From Zychaea mexicana (Eukaryota; Mucoromycota; Mucoromycetes; Mucorales; Lichtheimiaceae), in assembly GCF_025766255.1 (NCBI RefSeq), contig NW_026516664.1, forward strand, positions 1-64,000: a stretch of DNA of 64,000 nt, given 5' to 3'. The stretch's first letter is position 1. Each line of letters opens with the position of its first letter. The translations under genes and the position numbers were made by a program. The notes under the pieces were generated by a model. It ran no database searches. It was not told where the DNA came from and was given only the letters and a program-made list of their open reading frames with translations. Shown here piece after piece: positions 14,370 through 25,418 of this stretch.

Positions 14370-15950
14370 GGCTATGGATGTTGCTCAACAACACTATATT
14401 ACCAGTATTCAACAGCTTTTTTTACCAGTAAAAAGCGTACGATCGAGTGCACCCCGCGTACCTCCAGGCTTGCCTGTCACGTTTGGCTTCCTAGATCAAA
14501 TCATATATTGCTTGTCGCTATTGTTTTTCAATACGTTCTTATGCATCAATAGCAATGGTTATATCTAGGCGCCTTGTGATCAGTGATGGGGATTGCGTCA
14601 AAGAGACCTACTGTCACTGCTAGTCTTCAACATTGTTCTAGAACCACTGTTGTGTATGATTCGCGCAGCCTCTACTATTAATGTGTCCCAATAGTTACAG
14701 CTCTTGCCTATGCAGATATCTAGGCCTTTTTGTCACATCTGCCATGAGCTATCTTACCTTTTGACCATTATCGATACACACGGTCGCGCATCTAATGCAA
14801 AAACTTAATCGAGAAAAAAGCTGTTGCTGTCTCGCTCAATGGCGCGGATCAACCGACGTGGCGCCACACCTTACACCAGCACAGCATCGATTATTAGTAT
14901 GACGCCACTGCCACCACTCCGGTCATTTATCTTGGCTTTCCGTTGACCAGCTCCAACCGACAACTCGACAATTTTTTGCAGCAACTTCATACTACTAGAA
15001 TCAGTACTCACGTGCAACTGCTCGCTTCTCGTGGCCTCTCCGTGCTTGGCTGCAGTTTAGTTGTTAGTTCCGTACTCCTCAGCTGGACATGGATTCAATT
15101 TGTATGCATATATTGCCAGTGTCACAAACATATCTGTCCAGCTCACATTCCATCCTCTTAAAAGTCTTGCCGAGCAAGAACTTTCCTGCCGTCAACTTTG
15201 ATACTTGCAGTCGTCCACATCATGAAGGGGGTCTTGCTGCTCTGGATCTGGCCACCCAACTCGCAGCATTATAAGTATGCTCGGTCCAACCACTGTTATC
15301 CTTACTCCACCTCGATCGGGATCTTTGCATTATTTGTCCTGCGCTTTGGTTGCAAATCCACCTACTCTGAGGCATAGCATCACTTGGTACTACTCGTCTT
15401 CGCAGATTGTTGACCCATGGTACTAAGCATCTCAGGAGCCTTTGATCCTTCCTGGACACCTGTGATAAACTTGGACTACAACCTATTTTCTTCTCATTCA
15501 CTACATCTATTGTCTCTGAACTTCCCCTCACCTTAGCTTGTCCTAAGCTTCCAACCCACTCACAGTTCATTCTACCACGCAAGTTCAGCTGGTCCAGCCT
15601 CTTTGATCAAACAAGCTTTCAGGTTTACTTCTGCTACAGTATGCTTCAACTAAGGCATCTTATGGCCAGCCAATCGCACTGCACCCACCTTCGCCGTATT
15701 TTTAATTTCCTCGACAATGGTCTCTGCTTAAGCGGCTCTCCTTTCCGGCAGCATTTCGTTGCAGTGCCACCAACTGATAATTGAATTATTACAACTTTTC
15801 TTTCCAACAACAACCCCCTTCAAGCGGACTGTCTTTTGCTACTTCCTCTCAAAATGACCTCGTCTTAGAAGACTTAGATCCCATAACGTTCCGACAACAA
15901 CGCAAGCAGCCACTTTCCCAGTTAAGCGATCAATATTCTCGTGCTACATG
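14370..15950 (+). mobile_element. Degenerate LINE (non-LTR retrotransposon), reverse-transcriptase part
   Basis: Broken plus-strand frames follow the order of a LINE polymerase. The QGDPLSPLLFN-like region appears as IIYCLSLLFFNTFLC (about 14500-14545). Next is a damaged LAYAD catalytic box near 14705. Then come GRASNA and AVAVSLNGADQPTWRHTL (~14785-14870). After that is LGFPLTSSNRQLDNFLQQL (14929-14987) with the following LSVLGCSLVVSSVLLS helix, and finally FDTCSRPHHEGGLAALDLA (15197-15255). Stops and frameshifts separate all of these, so the copy is dead. The downstream debris to ~15950 resembles the C-terminal tether region. Ends and target-site duplications could not be defined. The 5' ORF and endonuclease are not seen. 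Confidence 0.75.
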
Positions 15951-16690
15951 AAAGGCCTGGTGCACATTTGAGCAAGCAATGCATCTGCACTACGCATACA
16001 CCATCCTTCAGCACCTGTTCCACAACAAATTTTCCTGCAAGCAGCGACCACAGTGCTGTGTGAGACTTTAAGATTATGAAATTGTGTCAGTTGCTTTTAT
16101 GGGCAGACAGCGGGGCATTATAATTCTTTATCACGAGTAACTGAATGAATTTCCTTTTTAGTATACATAGATGATGATTTGTGGTTCTTGTGTCCTAGTA
16201 ATCTTTCTAGTTGAATCCACTTTTTCTATTCGAGAAAATAAAAGTGTACAATCGAGGAGGAAGATAGTATCTGGGTGGACTATAGCCGTACTAGTGGCGC
16301 CAAATCGCTGAAGGAGCTGTAAAGCTTTTTCCAGAGCAAGTATCCTAGGATACATAAAGTAACACCACATTCCAATTTTTCTCGTCAATTGCACAAGAAA
16401 CATATCCAACCATACTCAAATAACAGACGGTCACCTACAGGGAAAAAAATATTCATACGGACATGAGCAAAGAGAAATACTCTGCAAGTTATGATTTGAT
16501 TCCTAGTAATAAAATTACCATTTGTAATATCGTACCAATAATGTATACTGATATTTTTCGTGCAAGATATGGAGGAAGCGATATACCTTTGGATGCTAGT
16601 ATCATACCTTTATCGGTTCAAACCATCCCTTTGATAAGATGCAACAAGCACCAAGGCACATATTTGCTGCAGATAATTATAATATCTTAA
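15951..16690. other. Spacer after the LINE relic
   Basis: No gene is seen. A minus-strand frame (16158..16409) is open for 83 codons but has no recognisable features. The first part may still be element sequence. Confidence 0.4.
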
Positions 16691-16830
16691 TGCGTAATCG
16701 CCCACCATCCAAGAACGAACAAGAAGAAGAAACATGATAGCTGCGTAATCGCCCACTATCCAGGAACGACCAAGAATGGCTGCGTAATCGACCCACCGTT
16801 CAAGAGTAAGACGAGCATGGCTCTGTAATC
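16691..16830. repeat. Diverged tandem repeat, unit ~40-50 bp
   Basis: TGCGTAATCG starts copies at 16691, 16742 and 16781, with a weaker copy (CTCTGTAATC) at 16821. The first two copies continue with CCCAC.ATCCA.GAACGA.CAAGAA; the third is looser. Copies differ in length by a purine-rich insertion (AAGAAGAAGAAACATGAT) in the first. Confidence 0.75.
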
Positions 16831-16974
16831 AATCGCTTTCCTACAATACAATAAAGACATACAATGAGTTTTCAGCTTAGTCGCAAATACAGATCCATAC
16901 GTGAATAACTGCTGGTCATGGTTTGTAAAAAGATTCCACGGCTTGCATCAAGCCGAAAAATACTGTTTAATTTT

Positions 16975-17080
16975 GAAGTTGAAGTTTGGAATGGTACGTC
17001 TATCGTGCATTAAATAACACGATTAACGAAGTCGAAGGTTGGTAATGGTGCGCCTATATTGTATCAACAAGCGATATAAT
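16975..17080. repeat. Two-copy diverged 53-bp direct repeat
   Basis: GAAGTTGAAGTTTGGAATGG at 16975 recurs as GAAGTCGAAGGTTGGTAATGG at 17028, each followed by a related TA.GTCTAT..TGTAT-type stretch. A run of CCGCCA-containing units continues to about 17250. Confidence 0.6.
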
Positions 17081-17769
17081 CCAGTAAAAGAACTGGATGG
17101 CGCCATCTGTTGAAATTACACCGCCATTGTAAGTTTCAGCTTTTGTTTAATTACACAAAACACGCCGCCAATCAACAGACCCCCGAACGCCATAGTAAGA
17201 AAAACACCCCGCCATCATGAGAAAAAAAGCCCCGCCAGTCATAAGGAAAATGTCTAGCGGAGGAAAGTGATACTTACAGTCGGGAAAACATAGCGCATCT
17301 AGTTCTTTGTTTGATGATGAGCGATGCTACTTTGTACCTTAATAAATGCATCGGCAAAATGGACTTTTGAGCTGCTACAATATTGGTACTGCACTACAGA
17401 TAATATTGGGATGTTGATCAACTCTGGCGCTAAGAGAGTATTTAGCCCTCACTGTGTATCCTATGCCTGCGAATTTTGTCTCTATAACATTCAGTACTTT
17501 AAAAAGCGAATGCTTACAAAGTGAAAAGAATGTAAGCCGAACTACATGGATTTCCGTATATCAAAGCTACGTTTTTGACCAAAAAGCTTCGGGATGCAAT
17601 ATGCGACATCCGACGCTCTTGCTGCATCGAACCTTATACGGAAAGCTGTGCAACAGAAGACGCCGAGCCATTTATTACTGTACTTTTAAATAGAAGGTTG
17701 CGTTCTTTTTTTCGACGCCTCTTTCTTTTTATTCTTTACTGAAAGCAAACGCGTTCGAAAAAAAACATT
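17081..17769. other. Spacer and PLD-gene promoter
   Basis: No gene is seen. Short CACCCCGCCATCATGAG / GCCCCGCCAGTCATAAGG repeats lie at ~17195-17250. A T/C-rich leader precedes the ATG at 17770. Confidence 0.4.
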
Positions 17770-19087
17770 ATGACTGGACTCCCTTACGAAGAAGATAGCC
17801 AAATGAGCTTGCGCCAGCTTGTTCGAAAGGTAATAGAGTTAATGCAGTACCTGCCTGTCGCGCTTCTTGATTTACTAAGCAGTCTATTGCGGATGGTTTC
17901 CGTCTATCATATAGTCGATGGCATCTGCCGACGCTGTCGTATCCGACACCGAGCTGCGCGAAAAAGCAACGTCTCATTTTAACACACTCTTGGAACAACG
18001 TCCACGCAAAGGTGGAAAGGAAGATGACGAGGGCGCTGTGAAGCTGATGAACCGACTGTTTGGTGCCACAGCTGCTGCCATGGAATCCGACGAGGACAAA
18101 AAGAGAGTAGCATTGCTCAAGAACTACATGCAGTGTTTGATTGGTACGACCTTGGGTGTTGACGCCTTTTTGCCCGAGTACATCGAGAAGGAGGATGAAG
18201 AAGAAGAGGATGAAGAAGGAGAAGAAGAGGGCCAACCCGCCATGTCATGGGCGGACGTAGCAGCCAAGAAGTCGGAAGAGCAGGAAACGGCGGTGCAACG
18301 CAACGCTTGGTGCGGCAGATACGAAGCAAGTCTAGCTGCTGAGCGTCGGGAACATGCCCGTATTCGTCAAATGTCCAAGATATATTACCAACAGCAAGAT
18401 GAGGAACCTGAGGACTGGGGATGCTTTGAGCCCCAGTTCTTACCCGAGTTGCCCAGTGAAACCTTCTGCATGCCCATCTTTTTCCCATCCGAAGACAGCT
18501 ACCATACATTTGTGACAGCGCTCAAGTCAGCTCAAGAAACTTTGTACGTGTGCATTTTCTCAATGACGGACAACACCACAGCCAAGGCGCTAGCTCAGGC
18601 AAAACGTCGCGGTGTGGATGTAAGAATTATTTCGGATAACGAGCAGCGCGACGCGAAGGGATCGGATGTGATTCGGTTGCACGAGGAGGAAGGCATTCCG
18701 TATAAGATGGACAGCGGGTAAGTTGCTAGTTTACGTTCTTTTTGTGCTGGCGGAGGGTTATAGCAGATTATCTAGCTCCGGACATGGTCCTTTGAAATGG
18801 CAACTCAATCCTCTTTTTTTTGTGACGTATCAGGGATCAGTTTATGCACAACAAGTTTGCAGTTATTGATCAGAGAATGGTTCTCACTGGAAGTTTCAAC
18901 TGGTCTATTTCGTGAGTATATAAATGTAACGCCAATTTGCCTTCAGATTCCGTCGTCGTTAACATAACTCAATTTTCCTTCACTTAGTGCTCGCTACCAC
19001 AACAAGGAGAACGTTCTTGTTACCAACATCGACTCTGTTGTACAAGCCTATCAGAAAGAATTTGAAAGACTTTGGGACATGTTCTAA
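17770..19087 (+). CDS. Phospholipase D-like protein, single HKD motif (PLD6/Zucchini type)
   Basis: Proposed exons are 17770..17829, 17915..18717, 18834..18911 and 18988..19087, giving 346 aa. The N-terminal half is helical and acidic (a Glu-rich run near residues 110-125) and unassigned. The C-terminal ~150 residues form one PLD fold: IFFPSEDSYHTFVTALKSA, ...YVCIFSMTDNTTAKAL, then the catalytic HNKFAVID (HxK(x)4D) and GSFNWS. Single-HKD proteins of this type work as dimers, as cardiolipin/phosphatidic-acid hydrolases or nucleases (MitoPLD/Zucchini, bacterial Nuc). Which activity applies here is not decidable. The last three exons are firm. The first is less so: translation could instead start at ATG 17918, just after the in-frame stop at 17912. 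There is no clear mitochondrial anchor, although the unspliced first frame would contain a hydrophobic helix. Confidence 0.85.
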
Positions 19088-20314
19088 ACTAGGACGTACA
19101 ATATTTACAGTTTTCCATTAGCCACGATGCCAATACATAAAAGGAAATTCCGTGCCACAATGTTTTATGTACACGTACATAGCTTTTACTACTGTTGGGA
19201 TGCGGTTTTCTGATGGCGAAACCTGGTAGCTTCAGACGCAAAGTAAGCAGTATGATATGAAGGGCAGTTTTAATGCTATTCATAATGGGAAAGAATTGTT
19301 ACAGCATGCATACCAATTCTGAATTATGTAACGCAGCATATAAACCTTCCAACTTACACTAAGATGTGCCATATGATATCAATCGCAAATCGTTATCAGC
19401 TAAATGATCATGATCACTGTTTGTTTCTCTTTTTACAGTTAACAGTCAACAGTTTCAGATATGATACTAACAGCTTGTTGTGGGAGGTGAGTGGGACGAA
19501 GCCACTGGACTGCGGTGATATTAACGGCAAATAGTTGTCATTGGTCCACAAGTAGATGTCTTTACTGTATTAAGCTTGATATCCGAAAGAAATTTGCTTA
19601 GCCTCCCTCACGTGTGGCTGGTAAGATGGCTTTTCTCTTCAGCCTTCCCCACCCCCTTATTTTATCATTTTGTGGCCACAGCCGGGACTGTAGGCCAGCT
19701 TTCTAACGCAATTTGCTGATGGAAAATGACTGAGAAATAACGCATTCGCATAAACCTATGTAAACAGAGTAGACTCCGTTCTTAATCATAATACATTGAG
19801 TAGTCCCGCCGTGTAGCACTGTGTATAGCAACAGTGGTACCGTGTCAGTTTGTGTGTTCATCAGTACATCACTCAATCCAGCTAGCAGTAAGCTCATATG
19901 CGATGGTGCTCTAGTGTGAATGTGCACGACTGTACTACATCGCAAATAGTAGAAAGAGAGCAAGGTTATACTTTGCGTGTGTTACCGAATGATCGGCTTT
20001 TGGTTTCTTTTGATCGCAACGTCCGTGCTCCCCCACCCCCAATGCCATTGTGATCTTATTGCTGTTCCTTCTTGTACTCCATCTCGCCAAGCACTAATAG
20101 AAACGGGGGACGGATGAAGTGTGCGTGACCAGAGAAGTGGTTTCCGATCTTCGTCGGGTGATACGCACACAAAACCTGCTACCATACTACCATCATAATG
20201 AGTGTATTTAGAAACATTCTTCAGTTTTCTTTTTTCTCTTCCTTTTCTCCCTTTGTTGTCCTTGCAGTTCTCCTTCTTTTATTTCAGCAGATTAATTTAA
20301 TTTTTCCTTGACGA
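19088..20314. other. Spacer and prolidase promoter
   Basis: I see no gene. Frames are short. A C/T-rich leader (~20220-20300) precedes the next ATG. Confidence 0.5.
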
Positions 20315-22535
20315 ATGACGCCGCATCCAGTTTCTGTTCGTCCGATGAACAAATTACCTACACGGCAGCATTGCCTTAAAGTGATGAACAAGCTGTTGAA
20401 TAACATCAATGCTGCAAAAGACGACAGCAACGATCATTATCACAACGACGAGGAGAATGCCATAATTTTTCTCTCGGGAGGCTTAGACTCAGTACGTGAT
20501 GGTACAGACGTCGAAATCGAGTTTCGGCAGTTGAGCGACTTCTTTTATTTAACAGGTATTGCTAACGTTCAATATTTCCCCTTCATTGTCGCTTCATATG
20601 GATTATACTTGTACACCAAGCAAAATTTAAAATCACCATACTTACTAAAATACTACATGTACTGATCTTGTACGTACTGTAGGGGTGGACGAACCCGGAT
20701 TCCATGTGATGATCGATCTGCAGACTAAGCTTGTGTATCTTGTTCCTCCGACGGTGCCTGAAAGCGAAACAGTATGGAAAGGGGCTCCAGACAGCCCATC
20801 CGAATTGTTACGTAAACACGACGTTGATCGAATCATTAGCGAAAAGGAACTGGCCGAGTTCATCATTCAACAAGGCTACCATAAAGTCCACGTGCTCGAT
20901 AGACCAACTTTTATCATGAATAACAGCAGCAAAAATAGTAATAGCGACGACAACACCATCATCTGTACCACCACCAACAACAACAACAACAACAGTAGCA
21001 GTAGCAGCAACAGCAACAGCAACAGCAACACGACATTCATGAATAGCATTTTTCGAAATGTGCATGAATTACAGTTTGATACACACACACTGCGGCACGC
21101 ATTGAATGAGGCACGACTCACAAAGTTTCCATGGGAGATTGATGCTATTCGCCAAGCAACGTTGGTTTCTTCGCGCGCTCACATGGCTCTATGGCAACAG
21201 CAGCAGCGCTGCCGAGGAGGACAGCAATCACTAATCAAAGCGACAATCACTGAATCCCAGCTAGCCGCCTATTTTCGATGGATATGCGCCTGTTCCGGAC
21301 TAGATCGACAAGCATACATCCCAATTGTTGCCTCCGGGCCCCGCGCCGCAATTTTGCATTACACGCGAAATAATATGCCGTTGCCAATACAGGATCCACA
21401 TGCTTTGGTGTTGGTGGATGCCGGAGCCGAATACCGATGCTACGGGTCCGATATAACAAGGACGTTCCCAGTAACTGGGAAATTCTCCCCTGAAGGTAAT
21501 TTAGACTTCCGGCAAATACATAGCATATTGTGTGTGTGAAACACCTCCAGCGACACGTTTACTAAATGGATTAAGAACAAAATTAGCAAAAACAATTTAT
21601 AACATTGTACTCGCCATGCAAGAGGTAACAACATTATTTCTTCTCATCATGTGATGTCTTGGTGTACAGATACATAATACTGACACAGAGATACAAACAA
21701 ATGCAAAAAGGCGGTCCTTAACAAATTAGCCCCCGGGGTCATGTGGGACGATATGGAAGATTTGGCGGTCCAGGTCCTGTGTAACGAGCTTGTTCGCATT
21801 GGAATTCTTGTCGGTGACCAGGATGAGCTCATCCACCTCGGCGTCCCGTACGCATTTTATTTTCATAGTATGTAAAAACAGTAACACTGACCAAGTAGCG
21901 CAGTTTAATGAAAGCCTATAAAAAAAAGAAGAAACTGGCTCATTCTTTAATAACTGATATGCTAACTATTAACAGGTCTCGGACATACAGTAGGTTTGGA
22001 TGTTCATGACGTTGGACGCTCCCTTATGATGCACCACCCACTTGAACCCAACATGATCATTACTGTCGAACCAGGTCTCTACTTCAATGATGCTTATTTA
22101 CGTATCTGGACCGAGTTCCCCGGATTTTCAAAGTACTTCAATATGGATTTGCTGCAACGTTATCGTCCTGTCGGTGGTGTCCGAATAGAAGATTCTGTAT
22201 TGATTACAGCAACTGGCTGTGAAAACCTGACTGTTGCACCAAAGCAAACCGAGGAAATCGAAGCTATCATGGCAGCGGCAACACCTCCTTCTTCTTCGTC
22301 CTCCTCCTCTTCCTCATTGTCGTTGAACAACGATAATATTAACGACAGTAGCTGCTGGGCAACAAACGAACTTTTACCGTTATCATCGCCATCACTACTT
22401 TTACCTCCAGGATACTATGGTGGAGGAGGTGAGCATAACAATTATGCTACCAAAGGCGTACGTGTCGATGACACCCAAACGACTGCTTTGCCAACACCGA
22501 CAGCATCACCGTTGAATGGCAGCTACTGCTTTTGA
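20315..22535 (+). CDS. Xaa-Pro dipeptidase/aminopeptidase (M24B, prolidase type)
   Basis: Cleaves X-Pro bonds with two metal ions, normally in the cytosol. Five exons: 20315..20555, 20683..21495, 21587..21624 (38 bp), 21711..21867, 21976..22535, giving 602 aa. The N-terminal aminopeptidase-P domain includes [20 protein letters not shown] across the first splice. The five metal ligands of the pita-bread fold are all present: Asp in LVDAGAEY, Asp in DITRTFP, His in [14 protein letters not shown], Glu in ITVEPGLYF and Glu in [10 protein letters not shown]. Compared with the usual ~450-500 aa, this protein has an Asn/Ser/Thr insert (20920-21040) in the N-domain and a Ser/Leu-rich tail of ~80 aa. 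The acceptor of exon 4 (CAAAAAG) is weak but restores [15 protein letters not shown]. Confidence 0.92.
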
Positions 22536-25070
22536 TGACTACGGGAAAAAGAAAACATTTTACTTGCACTTGAGCTGAAAAACTCATCCTCCAAGAAAAA
22601 CCGCTACATAGACAGAATTCCATATGTTGTCAATTATGCGCTATTTTATACCCCCAAAAAAAACCTATTTCTTTTACAACCTTTCCAGGAAAAAATGTAG
22701 AAAAAAGCTAATAAAAAGGCTCTAGTATTGTTAAATAATTATAATTGTTCCTCTATGAAAGCAGCAGTGTGAGGTTTAAACATATGTTACAGTAGATAAG
22801 ATAATTGTTACCATATATAACGTAACAACAGATTTTCGTTGTTTTATTATTTTACGTAGTATATAGATATGTATTTGAGAAGGCAGTTTGCAATAGTTGT
22901 GAATGGCTTGAACGTACGATTAGTTTATGGTGAGAAGTGTAGTAGGTTACATAATATAGTTAGAAATAATAGCAGTGTAAATGTTTTGAGATACAAAATA
23001 AATGAACATATAGGGATGGTTATTTGGAGAGTAGGGAGAAGGGATCATACTGTAAGATGTGTTTTAGGGACTTAATGATTATGGTATGTTTTTTTCTTTT
23101 TATATGCGATGAAGAAAACGGTAACCTATTCCTCTGTATCAGCGATTACGTAAGCTCTGGGCATTCTTGTCAATCGCGGCGAGAATACCACTCTTTGGGT
23201 GCAGTGTTCGTCATCTACCCATATGAGAATAAAAGAGAAGATATCACATTCGTTAGTGAGCTTTTTCTATCACTACATGTGGAGTAACCTAGTTATAATG
23301 GAGTTGAAGGCTTACTGCACCAGTAACGCGGTATTTCATTTCATACCATTGTGAGAAGGCTAGCTGTGATCCTTTAAGAGCGATAGAAAAGCGACTTTGC
23401 ATAGCTGAACTTATTTCATAAGTAAATATCTGGAAAAGCTTATAATAATAATAACAATAAAATCATATTAATAAGAGAGAAGGGAAGAGCTGATGTAGCA
23501 GGTGCTAATGACCAGAAGATGGAAACCGAGAACTAATGCTCATTTATATACATTTCCTCATCAAAACTAGATGCCACAACAAGAATTGTCGAGCTTTTGG
23601 ACACGAAGGAGTGAGGCAGGCAGCAGAATTGCAGCTAGTTTCAATCCCCCTGAAGTAGCATTCGTCGTCAAAATTTAATTATACCTCCCTTCCATCGACT
23701 CAGGTTCAATATATTCGTACGCCCTGGCATCATATTCATCACTCAAAAAATCATCACATGACTGAAGGCGAAAACAGTACCCCTTCTTTTATTACATGGT
23801 AAACTTCACAAACGAAAAGATGCGGTACGTGATGCACGTGTTTCTGCGTTGTACTACTTCATGAGACATAAATTTTATCGTGTATTGTCTTACACAAAAT
23901 CAGTAGCAGACATTCACAACAAATATAGAGAAATACTGGTTTTGGGTTTTGAATTTAATAAATAAGAGTGCACCAAGTCTCTAAGACGGGTGGAATCTTT
24001 TATTGAGCATAGAAGAAACCACCTTCATAATGCAAAGTAGGTAATCAATTGACGGAAAATCGAGGCTTACGGTTGCACACGCAGTACAAAGTCAGGGAGA
24101 AGTAAGTACACATAGTATGTACTAGATGTCATTGTTGCATGTAAAACAAGGCATAAGCTTTCATTATCTGTTACAATATGCACGAGTACAAAAGTTTTGA
24201 TGCTGCTGCTGCTACATTACCGAGCAGTAACGCACAACTGATAAAGCATATAGCATCTTCCTTATTTGGTTGAATTGGAAAGAAAGAAAAAGAAGCATAA
24301 GCAGTAATATCGTTGTTTCTGTGCTGTTGTCCTTACTATCATACCAAAAAAAAAGATGTCATTCTCAGGTGTGCTGTCTCCGCACATGAGCAGAGAGGTC
24401 ATGGAAAGCGGGGGCTCATATCTCTATCCGAAACTTTGATTTTTCCAAGGCGAAATCCGTTCCATGACTTTGGCTGCCTTTGTCCTCTTCGTTCATTGGC
24501 ATTCTTCTGCCGTTTAAGAATTGTATGTTAGTGGCTCTGGTACATATATAACACATCATCGTATGCCTCTATTTAGGGGGGGGGTCTTTTCGTTGAGGAA
24601 TTATCATATTTGCTATTCTGAATTGCCCAATAACAGTTATTTTAGTAGTAGTAGTAGTTGTCGTCCTCACAGCAAATCTATGGAGGATAGAGCATGGATA
24701 CAAAGTACATGAGAGATATTAGAAACAAAAATGCCTTCTTTTTTACTAAAGATACTGTCGTTGTATACCAGCACTATTGCGGTAGCTGTATATATAGGCA
24801 AAACGGAATTAGATTTTGTCTTTTACACCTTCTATTGATAGGAATTGGGACTATTACATATTAGTATTATAACTACTGACCGGTACGATGGAGGCATGTC
24901 GTCTGCTGCAAAGCTTGATGTTAATTCGTTACGATATGCCATATAAGTATAGCACACATTGTGATCAGTCATAGTAGCAACAAACAGTATCATCTATGAG
25001 ATGTTTCCTGTCACAATCATCTTTCCATCCTTAGTATCCCTGTGTTACGAAGTGAACAATTACCAGGTTA
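22536..25070. other. Gene-poor AT-rich stretch
   Basis: 3' flank of the prolidase gene, then ~2.4 kb with only short, compositionally random frames. I found no gene, tRNA or repeat array that I can support. Confidence 0.5.
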
Positions 25071-25078
25071 GTAAAAAA

Positions 25079-25410
25079 CAGTGTTGACAAATTTCGCCAA
25101 CTGCAATTTTCGCCAAGTGGCGAAAACACCTTTTTCGCCTTAGTGAAAAAAAGTGCTTCATAATTTTCGCCTAGCGAAAATTGGGGATTCTTGGTGAAGT
25201 TGACGTCGAACCTAAAACTCCTGACATACAAGTGCACCCAGCAGAAAACAAATCTTATAAATACAAATTGTCAACACTTTTCACCCCCCCCTTCAACAGA
25301 TTTAGGTTTTCATATGTATTTTCAAGTAAAGTAATTGATTTTTCGCCTCTAATTCTCGCCTTTTTTCGCCTATTTTCGGCTATTTTCGCCCTGGCGAAAA
25401 ATCAACACTG
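25079..25410. mobile_element. hAT-type MITE with 8-bp target duplication
   Basis: A 332-bp element. The left end is CAGTGTTGACAAATTTCGCC and the right end, read inverted, is CAGTGTTGATTTTTCGCC: a perfect 9-bp terminal inverted repeat extended with a 2-base gap. It is flanked by an exact 8-bp duplication GTAAAAAA (25071..25078 and 25411..25418). CA-TG ends of CAGTG type and an 8-bp duplication are hallmarks of the hAT superfamily. TTTTCGCC and its complement recur about ten times near both ends, like the subterminal transposase sites of hAT elements. No transposase frame is present, so it is non-autonomous. Confidence 0.9.
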
Positions 25411-25418
25411 GTAAAAAA

